From contig NADL03000665.1 of the NCBI GenBank assembly GCA_002205965.3, positions 620,001 through 684,000 on the forward strand: a stretch of DNA of 64,000 nucleotides, in the 5' to 3' direction. The position numbers and the translations under genes are program-made. Shown in pieces: positions 34,496-46,129 of this stretch (the stretch's first letter is position 1; every line of letters starts with the position of its first letter). The DNA is from Kappaphycus alvarezii. Lineage: Eukaryota; Rhodophyta; Florideophyceae; Gigartinales; Solieriaceae. Under the pieces are notes generated by a model, which worked only from the letters and a program-made list of their open reading frames with translations, did no database searches and was not told the origin of the DNA.

Positions 34496-37400
34496 TTGGC
34501 GCCAAAAAAAGAGATTTGTGTGGCATATCTTTTAACCTAGCAGGGGTGACCACGTCGAGCAAAATTTCAATTTGTTCACACACAAATCAGGATTTGAGTG
34601 TGCGCAAATGTGGATTTATGTGCTCTCAAAATAAAATTTACTATTTCAGAAGTCGTCCAGTTAAAGTAAAGAAAAGGATTCACGACGCTTTAATTACATT
34701 TTACATGGCACTTTTGGGCATCGCGTAAAAGGTCGTTTTCATTTATCCTACATGCACAACGAGACGTGCTTTATGTGTATTGAACATTGCAGACACAGGG
34801 GAATGGGTATTTTAAACTTCCGGGAGAACGAAATTCCACCACGACAGCTTAAGATTCCCTGGACTGATCTCCAATTAGAACCGCTTCCTCTTTCTTAACT
34901 ACTTAATTTCAACCTGACGACAAGATGCCAAGTTAGCTTGAAAGGTTCATTTTGTATTGAATGGAGAGGTTTCGGGGGCGTAACAAGTTGAAAGAATATG
35001 ATATTAATGCAGGGGTCTGCTGATGTCTGCCGCATATGTGTCAGTAGACTGCACGATCCGTGGGAAGAGATGCACGGGGATATTCGAAAGGGGCATATAT
35101 GACTGAGATCATGGCGGCATGGCGCACGAAGCGTGCCTATTGAAGTTGCTACTTTTGGACAACAAAGAATCTTTCAAAGATTGAGCGGATGGGATTTGTT
35201 GATGGGGCTGAGATGTCAAGTGCTACAGACAGGTTTCGCTGGAAGGATAGAAATTTTTCATGCGTATGACGGAGATGGTATCTTACACGCAGAGGATACT
35301 GGAAGTGTACTGCTGTCGAAAAGGTTGGTTTAGACCGTTTTGGTACTTGAAAGGCAACTAACGTGTTAGATAAAAATGCTTTGCTGAGATGAAGGACTGA
35401 GGTTGAAGATGAACGGAAGCGTTAAAAGTGGCGAAGGGGAGAGTATTGACAGGTAGAGGAGGAAACGAAAATAAGGTTGCTTTGGTTAGGAGGTCCTGCA
35501 AACAATGGGATTTGTAGGTGGGAGAGAGAGTAGGTCCGGGAAGATCGGTAAGGAGGTTAGATTGTGAACTCTGTTTCAAGATCAATATTTTCAGGGTCTG
35601 CCTTCAGAAATGCCTCTACTATAGTTCCAAGCAAAATATACTTTATGTTGCATTGGGCAAAAAGGGGGCTCATTTACTGAAATGGGGGAAATGTTTCAAT
35701 ATTAAGTACTCAAGTGGAGATGTTGGATAAAATCCGCAAAGTGGCCGTCAAAGCGATGTAAAGTTCATTGCTGTAAAAGGCTAACATGATCGAAAATCTA
35801 CGCTACAATGTCGATGGGAGGCCTGCATTGTGTAGGTTGGATATCGTTTTCTTTTTTGTTGACCAGTTTTTTTCGGAAAGGGGATCGATTTAGTTCTTTA
35901 ATGTTTGAAAAATGCGGTTCGGCTATCTCCCGGTCTATGCTGGACATGTTCAGGGTAATGGGGAATGTCACTCGTGTGCCTAAATGGCTGGCTCAAAGCC
36001 TGTCAGCAGGCATGATGCGTTGAAAATCACTGCTGCTGCTGCATGCCTCTGAGTTAAAACCGGAAATGACTATATTTATTATGAATAGAATTTGAAATAT
36101 ATGGTTTCCAACTTTGTGTCAGTCCCACGTATGAAGAGACTTTTATCTGCACATTTTAAGACTTTTTTAATTTCTCCGAGTCTTTTGACAAAGGAACAAC
36201 TGAATATTTAGGGTGAATAAGAGTTAGTTCCGAAATTTGTGAAACTGAATGTCGTAAGGGGGTGATCTTTTTAATGTGTCCGCAAACTGGCACCATGTAA
36301 GAAGTGGGCTAGACTAGAATAAAGAACATCTCCAGGCGATGACTGAACTATGCACCAACTCTAACAAAAAGAAAGGGAGACCAGAAGAAAATTCCATCAT
36401 CTAAATACAAGATAAAGACAGCTTGGAAAACTTCTATCTGACGTAAGTAGCCTCAGAGGCCGAGTCTTGCTGGACCCTACAAAAAACAACCTTCTGTGTG
36501 CCAAATAGCAGTTAAACGACCCTTAAGATACAAGTATGAGTGATAGCAGCCTGAGTTATCAGATCGTTCTCCTCTCCTGTTCCCTAGAAAAATTATGTAA
36601 CGCCGTGAACTATCTAAAATTGGTGGTCTCCTGCTCTTTTCAAAAAAACGCGCGTTTTCAAAAGCCGAACCCACGAAATACTGTAATCCAGTACGCGGTA
36701 CTCAGTCTATTTATCTTAAAAGCGGAAATATAAAATTGGATCGCAACGAATATCTCTCTGGCTACTGACCAGGAACAGTTATGCTGTAATCCATCCCAGG
36801 GGCGGGAATTCCAACTTGAATTACAACAAATGATCTCCTGGTGAAGAACAGCAGGAACAGTTAAATTGTAATAATATCAAGCAGGAATCCCCTGCGGTTT
36901 TCTGAGGTAGGTGTGCAACTACTCGCTAAAGATATATTGGGTAGTCCGATTTCAAAATTAATACTTTCCGGCCTCGTCCTAGGATTTAGGTTTTATTTGT
37001 GCTCGCACTGAAACCATTGAAAATGACATGATTCATAAGACCTCGAGACAATCAAGCGGACCAAAACTACCGCCCATTCCCTACAGTGAGATCGGAGACA
37101 AGTGGACGCCTGAACACATTTCGATTTGCCCTGGAGGAGACTCAATATGATGGGACAGCCAACGTAAACTTTGCTGCGCTTATCAGTTTAATAAGCAAGT
37201 GAGAGAGGAAAACGATAAAGTACAGGAAACAAAATCATCTTCAAAAAAGTAAATCCGTTTATGTTTGTTTATCTAAAAAAATCTTTTCAATGCGGCCCAC
37301 CTCATGGGGCAGTGGTATTCAAATGATGATTTTTTACATTGATTATTGAGAAAAACGCGATGCTATGACTCACCGCACCACAAAAACTCCGTGTAGAAGT

Positions 37401-38575
37401 GTTCTTGGAAGCTTTACACACCACGAACAGTTGTACACCTTTCCCGCATAAATCGGAATCAGACATTTTCCAGTATGACTTTGGAGCACAGATCCTCGAT
37501 CTTAGCTGCCGAAGTGGTGTAATCGGGGGGTGTACAGTACTGATTTTCTTACGTTTGTAAGTCTTAACTTGTCAAGAAGATAGAAAACGCGTTGAAATTT
37601 AAACGTGTAACTTGTTTTTCCCTCTCTAAAGATAGCTTGTGTAATACTGCAATGTAATCCAAGGAATAGGAGGAATATGTCCGATTGCATTTTATGTCAT
37701 AATGTATAATGTCACCGTTGGAACTATTGTCCAACGCATCAAAACCATTGCCCGATTAATTTAATCATTTCTCAGAATTGAAGGTACGAATCTCTATAAA
37801 GTCACCTGCGTTAAAAAGCCATTGAAAGGTGGAGAATATTGACTAATCACGGTGTACTCAAATCTTTTCGGCGCACATAAGTTTCAGTATAGGCCCAAAA
37901 AAGCAACCAGGCCTTTAGCAAAGCGTCGTACATGATTTGTTGCGTAGTACTCACCGTCGCGAATAATTCATGAAAACAATGGGCCTGACACGTTTAAGGC
38001 CCATGAGATATTTAGTCGTCGGTTCCTTCGTTGGATCAATTGCACAGAGCCTCCTCGACCATCGCTAAGATCCAATGCAGCTTTCTGTTATACGTAGCTT
38101 GGGGCAGAAGGGCATGACTCGATCTACCCAACCCGTCGAAGGAACTATCTTACTACTCAGTGACACCGTCAAGGGATCTGCGCATTGCAAAAAATGACTA
38201 TTGCTTTTGTACGCCTTTACCGAATGCGATACGTGTGAAGTGTAGCTGCTTCAATTAGGCGTAACTCGAAGGTACAGAAGGGGCACCACAGATGTGATAG
38301 ATTTAATACTTCCTTGCGGTTCTCTCAACCAGGAGCCACATGACTCTCAATACTGCACGGAACGGACAAAACGAACGGCAAGCTTTGGTGCGACAAAAAT
38401 TAACCAGAGATTAATCCCTTCCCACACTTTTTTGTAAAGTTGGCGTGCGTTCAACTCATGAGATCGAAAGCGGGCCAACCTGCATTCTAATCCAAGTCGA
38501 TGCGAACCTCAGCTACATACTTAACTCGCGAGCTAAATCCTATCACTCCGTGCTGACGTAGCACCGTCCGATTCT
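34496..38575. other. Intergenic, no gene recognised
   Basis: About 4 kb without a credible gene; open frames stay below about 82 codons. No terminal inverted repeats for the Harbinger element could be paired here. The last few hundred bases must carry the promoter and 5' UTR of the MYB gene at 38576. Confidence 0.5.
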
Positions 38576-39523
38576 GTGATCGAGACAAGGAACTTCCTCG
38601 TACCAAGATTGCCAAAGTTTTGTTCAAGCATCCCCGCAGCTCTTACCATGAACGCTGGACAAGGGCAATGGCACGCTACGCCACATCTCGACTCTCAGAT
38701 TTCGAGCTCCACTACAGAGTCCTCCCTCGGTCTTCCCGAACCGGCAGGGCTTAGTACCGCCGTTCTCTTAGGTGTGCCAGAGCTCAACGTGACAAACAAC
38801 AAAAACTCCGCGGTGGAATACGGCCCCGACATTGTTGATTTGATGCTTGACAGTTGCTTTCAGAATACTGCGGACAGTCAGGTTAGGGCGGAAGATGAGC
38901 TGATGGATGATCTAGGATCCTGCAGAAGTTTGGAGTATTACTCGGCATACGCTGAAATGTTCAAGGACAATTTCAATTCCAGACCCAAGAGCTCTTCTCA
39001 ATCTACCGGAGATGACTCTTCGGCATTGGATATCGCAGATGTTTCAGTCCCCATGTTTGGTCTTAATACATCCAATGAGTTTTCTCTGTCCACTGGGGCC
39101 ATGCATCCTGCCAGCATGCTCTCTTCCCCGAACATTCCTCCTTTAGCGGGCAACAGGCTTGGACTTCATCCTTTGAGTTACAGGGGCCGCGATCGAGGCA
39201 TGAAGAGGAAGAGTAAGAGGGCTCCAGCTAAGCCATGGTCGAAAGAGGAGCATGAAAAGTTCGAAGAAGCCCTTGAGATGTTTGGACGAAATTGGGGCGA
39301 GTGTGCGCGTTACATTGGGACGAGGCCGGCCCCTCTAGTCCGGAGTCATGCGCAGAAGTACCTGATCAAATTGTGGAAAACTGGAAAGCCATTACCGAAG
39401 AAAGTCGCCGAGAGCGGTAAAGGTTACACTCTCTCTGGGAAACCCCTTCATCCGGAGTCGGCATCAGCCAAATCGTATCTTACCAAAATTCCGTGCCCAC
39501 AAAATGAAGAGCGCAAGAAGTAG
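38576..39523 (+). CDS. SHAQKYF-type single-repeat MYB transcription factor
   Basis: Intact 315-residue nuclear DNA-binding protein. Residues about 218-265 form one MYB/SANT repeat: PWSKEEHEKFEEALEMFG, RNWGECARYIGTR, and the third helix with the hallmark SHAQKYLIKL (257-266), where SHAQKYL replaces the common SHAQKYF. Basic KRKSKRAPAK just before it (210-219) can act as nuclear signal. A conserved-looking SGKGYTLSGKPLHPESASA block follows the repeat. The N-terminal 200 residues are Ser- and acid-rich and probably disordered, as in activation domains. Proteins of this class bind promoter elements such as I-box or evening-element-like sites in plants; the target here is unknown. A second Met at residue 25 (38648) is an alternative start. 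It stands alone, 4 kb from the Harbinger element. Confidence 0.9.
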   Translation: MIETRNFLVPRLPKFCSSIPAALTMNAGQGQWHATPHLDSQISSSTTESSLGLPEPAGLSTAVLLGVPELNVTNNKNSAVEYGPDIVDLMLDSCFQNTADSQVRAEDELMDDLGSCRSLEYYSAYAEMFKDNFNSRPKSSSQSTGDDSSALDIADVSVPMFGLNTSNEFSLSTGAMHPASMLSSPNIPPLAGNRLGLHPLSYRGRDRGMKRKSKRAPAKPWSKEEHEKFEEALEMFGRNWGECARYIGTRPAPLVRSHAQKYLIKLWKTGKPLPKKVAESGKGYTLSGKPLHPESASAKSYLTKIPCPQNEERKK

Positions 39524-40028
39524 AGGTTAAGAAGCTCCAGAATCTCGAGTAGAGTCTGGAGAGGCTAAGCCTACTAACTTTTCAAACTCATTTACAGTAA
39601 CTAAACAACAGGAGATGAACCACTGAAAAACACATTTCTTCCTGGATAAGAAGTTCATCTCATTACGCTTTGGGGCTAGATGCTGTTTAGCAGAACTCTT
39701 CTTTCAGAAAGGGATTCTAGCTGCAGCGGTGACGAGCCTCCGTGGGGATGATTCATTATCATGGAGATCCTTCGGACCGAGTGCAGCAATTCCGTAGTTC
39801 ACGTATGTTTTGAGCACGTTCATCACTCCTGTCGCGAATCTTGACTGCCCACCTGACGCAGAACTGCTTCTGATATAGGTTACTCTCTTTAAGCTTTCGG
39901 GACCCGTATCTGCTTCGGGTGGGTTCTCCTATGACATGAGTTTCGAGTTTCGACTGGTAGGAGAAAGTGAATCAATTCTTTGAGTAAAACAGTCCGCAGT
40001 CTCTCCAAAATGTATGAGATCGCGATAG
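39524..40028. other. Intergenic, no gene recognised
   Basis: The 3' flanking region of the MYB gene and of the convergent gene ending at 40029. No terminator, repeat or RNA gene was seen. Confidence 0.45.
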
Positions 40029-41606
40029 CTATATATAGTTCTCCTGTTTGACTAAATAAGCCCGAATTATGTGTTCTGCTATAGTTCTACATACAGGACT
40101 GTCACTTGGGCTCCTCATCATATCAATCAACCTTTCCTTTTCTACTTGATCTACCACCTCATTACAGCTTGAATCTACGTTCACGCCGCCCCCAAACCTT
40201 CTGGCCATCTCCAACAAGACCTCTACCAGAATCCCCCCCATGACGGCTCCATGGTCATCAAAGTATTCCACCCCGGGCCGACAACCTGATCAGCCATCTT
40301 ATACAAATGGCGCAATAAGCGGACCACCTCAATTCGGCCTTCAACTCGCAAAAAAGCCTTACACATGCCCCTCAGCACCCTCATCGGCGCCCCCTCATCC
40401 CCAGCTACACTCTCACGCACATAGGGATTCACTAATAGGACTGTCAAGGCTCTCAAGCCGATTTCTGCAAGCCCCGCAGTTCCTCCATCCACCCCAGATA
40501 CTAGCCCTCCCAAAACCCCCTCCGAAAACAACCTCTCTATCTCTTCCACTGTCATCAACCCCATCTGCCTCACTAAAGCCGTCATCCAAACTGGGTCCTC
40601 CCATCCCCTGCCCCCCTCACTGCGCGCACTATGTCATCCACATCCCTCCCCACGGCATACATGATCATTATTACCTCACATCCCTCCACACCATCCCCCT
40701 GTACCATGGCGTTCACAAATTCTCCAACCTGCCCTTCCATCAACCACTCGACCAACCAGCCCGACCCGCGACCTTCACCGCGAAACTTTCTCCCCGCTCT
40801 CAAACATTCCATTCCCCTATTCACAAGTTCCATTTCCCCCTTGCACCTTTTTTCCGCTGACACAACTGCCCCCAATGCTCTAACCACCTCCCCAAGCCCT
40901 CGAGCTTCCACTGGAAATTCGCCATCGACCACATCCACAGCCGTTATGGCCACAAACAGTCCATCCCAACAGCGCTCCCTCACCAATGGATTCACAACGC
41001 CTTGAAGCCAATCGCGCACGCGGAAGAGGCGACACCACTTGAATTTCGGCATTGCATAAGGAGGGCGAGAAAGTGGGACAGACGTGACTCGAGGGGGTCG
41101 TCATGTTCAAGAGGGAGCTTGAGTTGAGACCAAAGCCAATGGGCGAGAATGGTTTGACGGGATGGAAGAAGTGGATAAAGAACGAGATGGCCTAAACATA
41201 GGAGGGTTTGAGAGGCTTGATGAATTCGTAGGGGGAGTGTCTGGCGGATGGCCCATTGGCAGATGGCGACGAGAACAGAGCGTGGGGATAGGAGGGAGAG
41301 GGGGAGAAGTAGGGAGAGAGGGGGAGTTGAGTTTGGATGGAGGTTGAGGAGATGAGTAGTTTGGGAGATGAAAGGGGGAGAAGGGAGGGGCAGCGGGTGG
41401 CTGGAATAGTAGTGATCGCGAAGGGAGAGGAGTTGCGATGGGGGGATGAGGGAGAGAGGGGGCTGCGAGAAGGCGGAAAGTGGCGGGAGTGGATTGACGG
41501 GCAACAGATGGATGAGGGGGGGTTTGGGGAGGCCGAAGTGCGGATCGCAGGTCGAAGGAGGTGGAGGTGCAGGTAATTGTTGAGAATTGGAAGCGATGTT
41601 AGACAT
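40029..41606 (-). CDS. Unidentified helical protein, probably ARM/HEAT-like, with frame breaks
   Basis: Four consecutive minus-strand frames read as one protein of roughly 500 residues. The N-terminus from Met at 41606 is Pro/Ser/Leu-rich (MSNIASNSQQLPAPPPPSTC), followed by helical parts HQASQTLLCLGHLVLYPLLP, KFKWCRLFRVRDWLQGVVNP, GGTAGLAEIGLRALTVLLVN and GGILVEVLLEMARRFGGGV, ending near 40029. Leu/Val-rich helices of 15-20 residues separated by turns suggest a helical-repeat fold; no family was recognised. Breaks lie near 41040, 40595 (GGGGATGGGAGG) and 40265 (CCCGGGGTGG). The last two are each explained by one missing G, which would join WMTALVRQMG and VEYFDDHGAVMGG smoothly to the upstream part. 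Confidence 0.5.
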
Positions 41607-41711
41607 TTGGCGATGGGCGGTCAAGACCGGATTTCTGACGGAATCCGCAGCATGCGAATGGTCGGCGTTACGCGTCTTCTCCTGATCGAAATTGCTGCAC
41701 GCATGGTACAT

Positions 41712-42407
41712 GCATGCATGTAGTTCACCCGGTTGTTGATCTCAAGAGACATACCGCCGTCACTCAAAACTTCAAATCCCAACTTGGACTGCTGTTTCAT
41801 CCGCCCTTGCAACCAACGCCTGCACAGAATACAGTATTACGAGCCTTCTCGATACAGTGACCGCTTCAACATTGCACGCCCTTTGCAGTGCACAAATTGT
41901 ATAGTGGCAAAAGCAAAAATTTGTTTACACGTGTCACAAAAACGAGGGTTCTGCAACATCTCCGCCCGTTGTCGGTACTGTAGCGGCACAGCACAGCACC
42001 AGCCGCCAAAAATTCCTTTGATAGCCAACACACGTAGAAAAGAAAACAGACCTCCGTCACACTCGTCCGAACGACCCAGTAATATTGAGAGAGCAACGCG
42101 CGCAAGTTTCAGAGGGCAGATGATCTGAGAGATGGATCGACTCCATGTGTACGGCAGCGATATCCTGTCTCAGAACAAACTGTGTCAAACATTGGCAGGC
42201 TACGCCCAGATCCGGGATAGATGTAGCACACTACGTCTGATTGACAGTGATGGTGGTTTTGCAGCAAGCCAGAGTCCCGGATATGTACGCAGACTGCATT
42301 GAAACTGTGATGGTGTTATGAGAAGCCCTTCCTTGGTCACCAACGTCCAACAACGTTCGGAGGATACCGTTTGTCTTTGCGGCGCCGTTACTCAGTATTG
42401 AGGTGAT
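41712..42407. other. Intergenic, no gene recognised
   Basis: Short frames only, including a 131-codon one at 41733-42128 with several Cys residues but no recognised zinc-finger spacing or family. Probably noncoding between the helical gene and the LINE fragment. Confidence 0.4.
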
Positions 42408-43070
42408 CTACTTTTTGTTTATCCTTCTGACGATTTCATCTAGGGTTACAGGCCTCGACCACTCACAAATGCTGCGAGCCCATACCTCGTCTATCCAGTG
42501 TACCTTGGCCCGAGCCTCCTGCTGCACACCCTTTAGGTAGGTTTGGACGCGGGTGTGCGCTGCAGAAAGGGGAAGCGGGTCGAAGGAGCCCAGGTCAGCG
42601 GAGTATGGAAGGCCGGGGATGTGGACCACAAACTCGTGCATAGCGATGGCAGCTTGGCGGAGGAAAAAGTTCTTGTCGTGACGGAAGCGGGTTCCAGTGA
42701 GGGCAGTGGAGCGTGGTCCGATGTGGGTCCCAGTCCTGACGCGAGCAGGTGCCGCGTCAATGAGGCTCGAGGCAACAGCACCATGCAGGAATGGCTCAAG
42801 TAGCGTGAAGCCGAGACCACCATGTCGGAAGGGCAAGGTAGCCTGGGACCACGCTTTATCAGTCAGCGTGATTCCATGAAGCTCCGAGAAGAACGACCGT
42901 TGCTGGGTGTCGAAAGCGTCGACGGCTGGACGGGCGTCCGTCGGGTCAGCGAGCTTGAAAGCGTGCTCCACGAGGCAGGCCGACGCGCACAGGCGATGCA
43001 TGTGGAAGCGGGCCCGAGGGTCGTCATGAGCAGCAACTCGAGGGTGCGATGGCGGGGAATTATTGGTCAT
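42408..43070 (-). mobile_element. LINE polyprotein fragment (post-RT linker), inverted
   Basis: A 220-residue open frame. It contains WSQATLPFRHGGLGFTLLEP, the arginine/glycine-rich block that follows the reverse-transcriptase thumb in many LINEs with a C-terminal restriction-like endonuclease, then helical linker (VQQEARAKVHWIDEVWARSI). No catalytic reverse-transcriptase motif is present, so it is a truncated piece. It reads leftward, while the downstream part of the same type of polyprotein reads rightward at 43680-44530. The frame itself is clean over its length. Confidence 0.6.
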
Positions 43071-43217
43071 AGAATTTTAAGTACATAAAAATTAAAAAAA
43101 TTTCAATTCCCTGTAATGTAATTATTCCAAAATAATTGTCATTTTATTTCCTACCTGTACATATGAAATCAAAAAGGAATTGACCTCCTGGGGTAATAAA
43201 AGAATAAATGAATTTCT

Positions 43218-43329
43218 GAGGTCATTAAAGAATTAATGACTTACAGAGGTCATTAAAGAATTAATGACTTACAGAGATCATTAAAGAATTAATGACTTAC
43301 AGAGATCATTAAAGAATTAATGACTTGAT
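43218..43329. repeat. Four tandem copies of a 28-bp palindromic unit
   Basis: Copies at 43218-43245, 43246-43273, 43274-43301 and 43302-43329. Each contains CATTAAAGAATTAATG, an inverted repeat (CATTAA / TTAATG) around AGAA. Copies 1-2 carry GAGGTC and copies 3-4 carry GAGATC. The surrounding AT-rich sequence (43090-43560), and again 44680-44920 beyond the LINE piece, reuse short words such as GAGGTAATAA, TTACCTG and CATTAA. Confidence 0.9.
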
Positions 43330-43679
43330 TACCAAATTATTACCTGGGAGCAATAGACTGCACCATGGCAGAATTATTACTATTACCAATTAATTACCTG
43401 CCTACAATAGAATACAGCGCTGCGACATTAAAAAATAATGACTGTAATAATTTTGCCATTCTACTGGAATAAATATTAACCTTTGACAAACCCAAAATTT
43501 CATGACCAGAGAGTAATTAATTACTTGAGTTGACAACCCCTGCTATCCCTACAGTATTGCCTAAAAAGGAACAGTTTTGAACATAAATACAAATAGCCAC
43601 ATTACTCACCAACACTCTGACACTTTACAAACACGTACAGGCGGAGGGGCGGGCAAGAGTACATTAGCACGACGAATCC

Positions 43680-44530
43680 TGGGCACATTCACCAAACCCG
43701 GCCGCCCATATCGATGTTGACTTTCGACATCGCATCCGTAGCTTACCGTTCCGACGCAGCCCCACTGCGGCGTTTACCTTCGCTCAACCAACGGCAGCAA
43801 TGACGGTGAACACCAAAAACTGGCAGAACATGCTCCCCCTGCACCTCGGACTACCAGTGTATGACGACTCCATGACCCTCAACTGCCACAACTGTGACAA
43901 CCCCTTGGACACCCTCGGGGATCACGCCACTGACCCGCGCTGCCCTGGTTTCGGCCGTCGCCACCGCTTTGACTTGCTCTGTTATCCGCTTGCGAAACAA
44001 GGTTAGCCGCGCCGCGGATCTGGATACTCGGCTCGAGGCTTCGTTCCTCGTTTCGGGCACTGAGCACCGGCCCGCCGATATCCTTGTACAACCACCCCCA
44101 ACCCCGGAAGGCACAACGTTGAGCCCCATTGCCTGTGATATCACTGTCTTCTCACCGTTTAAGGCCGCAGTTCGCACCAAGGCGACCCAGGTTGCCGGAG
44201 GCGCTGCTGAACTGGCGGCCCGCGACAAGGTCACAACCATGGAACGCAACATCGCCCGACGCATTCCCGTTCACTCAGCTGGCCCATTTTCTGCTCCTTA
44301 CACGCTGAACTTCATGTTTCGACCTCTGACCTTTTATTCCCTGGGTGCCCCTTGTCCTAGAACAATTGCATTTATCGAGGAGTTAGTTCCAAGGATCGCC
44401 TCCAAGTGCCATTTGACACTTGGCGTTATCCGCCGCCGTATCTACCAGCTACTAAGTTGCAATCTCTGGTCATCCATTGCTTAAGCTATTCTGTCCCGAG
44501 CTCCAATGTGCATGGACGACGAGGTACATC
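43680..44530 (+). mobile_element. LINE C-terminus: zinc knuckle and restriction-like endonuclease
   Basis: C-terminal end of a LINE polyprotein. First a region ending LGLPVYDDSMTLNCHNCDNP with LDTLGDHATDPRCPGFGRRHR, the CCHC knuckle (C-x2-C ... H ... C) typical just before the nuclease. Then, in a frame shifted near 43950, RPADILVQ, PIACDITVFSPFKAAVRTK and VAGGAAELAARDK, fitting the R-PD...D...K layout of restriction-like endonucleases that nick the target. It ends with SLGAPCPRTIAFIEELVPRI and LLSCNLWSSIA; a stop then interrupts, followed by AILSRAP. The same end occurs on the minus strand at 62206-62595. 5'-truncated. Confidence 0.72.
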
Positions 44531-46129
44531 CGATTTGATCTTAGCCATATAGTTAGGACGTGCGCAGTCCCCAATAGATGCAGAATACATTAAACTTCAT
44601 CTTCACTGCATGTTGCACCTTTGTTCCAGCCCTTACACAGCAATGTAATGCACTGTACAGTACTGTGTATTACACAGTGCGGAACTATTCTGTTTGCCAT
44701 CACTAGGCGAATTAATTTTTTTCGGGGAATTAATGAACTAGCTGGTCATAATTATGACTAGCTAGGTCATTAAAATATGAAGTCAAAGAAATAATTATGA
44801 CTATGAATTCATAAATTACTTCTGAGGTAATAATTCCTGTTTTGATCTGGGAAGGAATTAAATTACCTGGTAATAGAATATTTTCATTTATGAGGTGCCT
44901 GTCATGGAATAATTTTTTTTATTACCGGCCATCAGTAGCTGTGACAGTGCATGTACAGTAGCAGGGGAGAGGCAGAGGTAACAGTAGGCTTTGTACTGTT
45001 GTTTATAAAGATGTCATTTGCGAATTACAAGCCGTGTAATTACAATAACTTACGGTAAATTACGTTCTTTTACGACAATTCTTAGCAATTTACGCACACA
45101 ACCTAAAAGGCAGCTGTCATTAGAAAGAAGCTACTTTGATGTCATATCAAAATTCACTCAACCGTCTTATTCATGTCAACTAATAGTTGACTTCGATGGG
45201 TTGAACGTTTAGTTAATACACTCAGCAAGGAGGCGACAGTGGGTTATGACGCGGGGGCACGATGGCTGAATCCACGTCAACGAACGAAAATAGGGCGAAC
45301 CAATGGGGTCATTGTTTACCATTGTTGCTTTATGACCGTTTCTGTTATAGCAATCTGGGTGAACCATGACATAGCGATCCTGCTAGGCCAGGAGCTAGAC
45401 ATGATTTTATATGCTGCAATTCATATACATATTTGAATGATACTCAACAAGCGAGACCAACTGTTCTGTAACGAGTTTGTGATGCAACCTTACAAAAGAA
45501 ACTGCTTTGTGCAGTGCAAAACAGCATTAAAGTTTTTTACAATACATTACCAGAACGTGGATCTATGGTGAAGTAACATAGAAAAAAGTTTGAAACGGTT
45601 CTGAAACTAGTGTTGACACTGTTTATTCCGTGTTAACATTAACATAGAATAAACAGCCAGCCTTGAAGGCTGCAAGAAAGACAAAATACACTCCAAATTG
45701 TGGAGTCCACAACATATTATTTGCAAAACACAAAGATCCGAGCAGATGTATTGATAGTGGACTATCTTTTCTATCATCAACCGTAAAGAATACATTCAGA
45801 CTCATCTTTATCTTTATTCTAAATCTCCTTTCAATTTTCACCCTGAACCATCTCTTCTCTTACAGGGTATCGATACTTTAAAACCTCATTCGTTGCAATG
45901 CATAGTCCTTCAATCCCAAACGAAACTCATGAGAGCCGCCAAGCAGAAGATGGGGCCCGTCACGCAATGCCAAACAATTCAGCGGAATGTCCCACACATT
46001 ACCATCAAACAAAAAATCCGAACATCGCCGAGCATAGGGGAAGCCAATGCACATAAAATTACAAGGGCATTAAAATAGACCCGTTCATTCAGCGTTTTGA
46101 CAGCGAAAAGCAGGGTTGGGTCCAATATA
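44531..46129. other. Intergenic, AT-rich, no gene recognised
   Basis: Holds the AT-rich stretch 44680-44920 that shares words with 43090-43560, and a zone near 45010-45080 rich in TTACG/GTAAATTACG words that also appear near 50400-50480 beyond the hAT remains. Those may be subterminal repeats of the hAT element, but no terminal repeat could be aligned. Open frames are below 75 codons. Confidence 0.4.

Noticed and set aside
40240-40860. 206-codon plus-strand frame rich in Pro/Ser/His
   Set aside because: Antisense of the helical-repeat gene.
43218-43329. Tandem array considered as a CRISPR-like repeat
   Set aside because: Units abut directly with no spacers, the host is eukaryotic, and no cas genes are present.
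44640-44700. Overlapping GTACAGTACTGTG palindromes as a pogo end
   Set aside because: Only 7-bp pairing and no associated transposase or TA-flanked partner.
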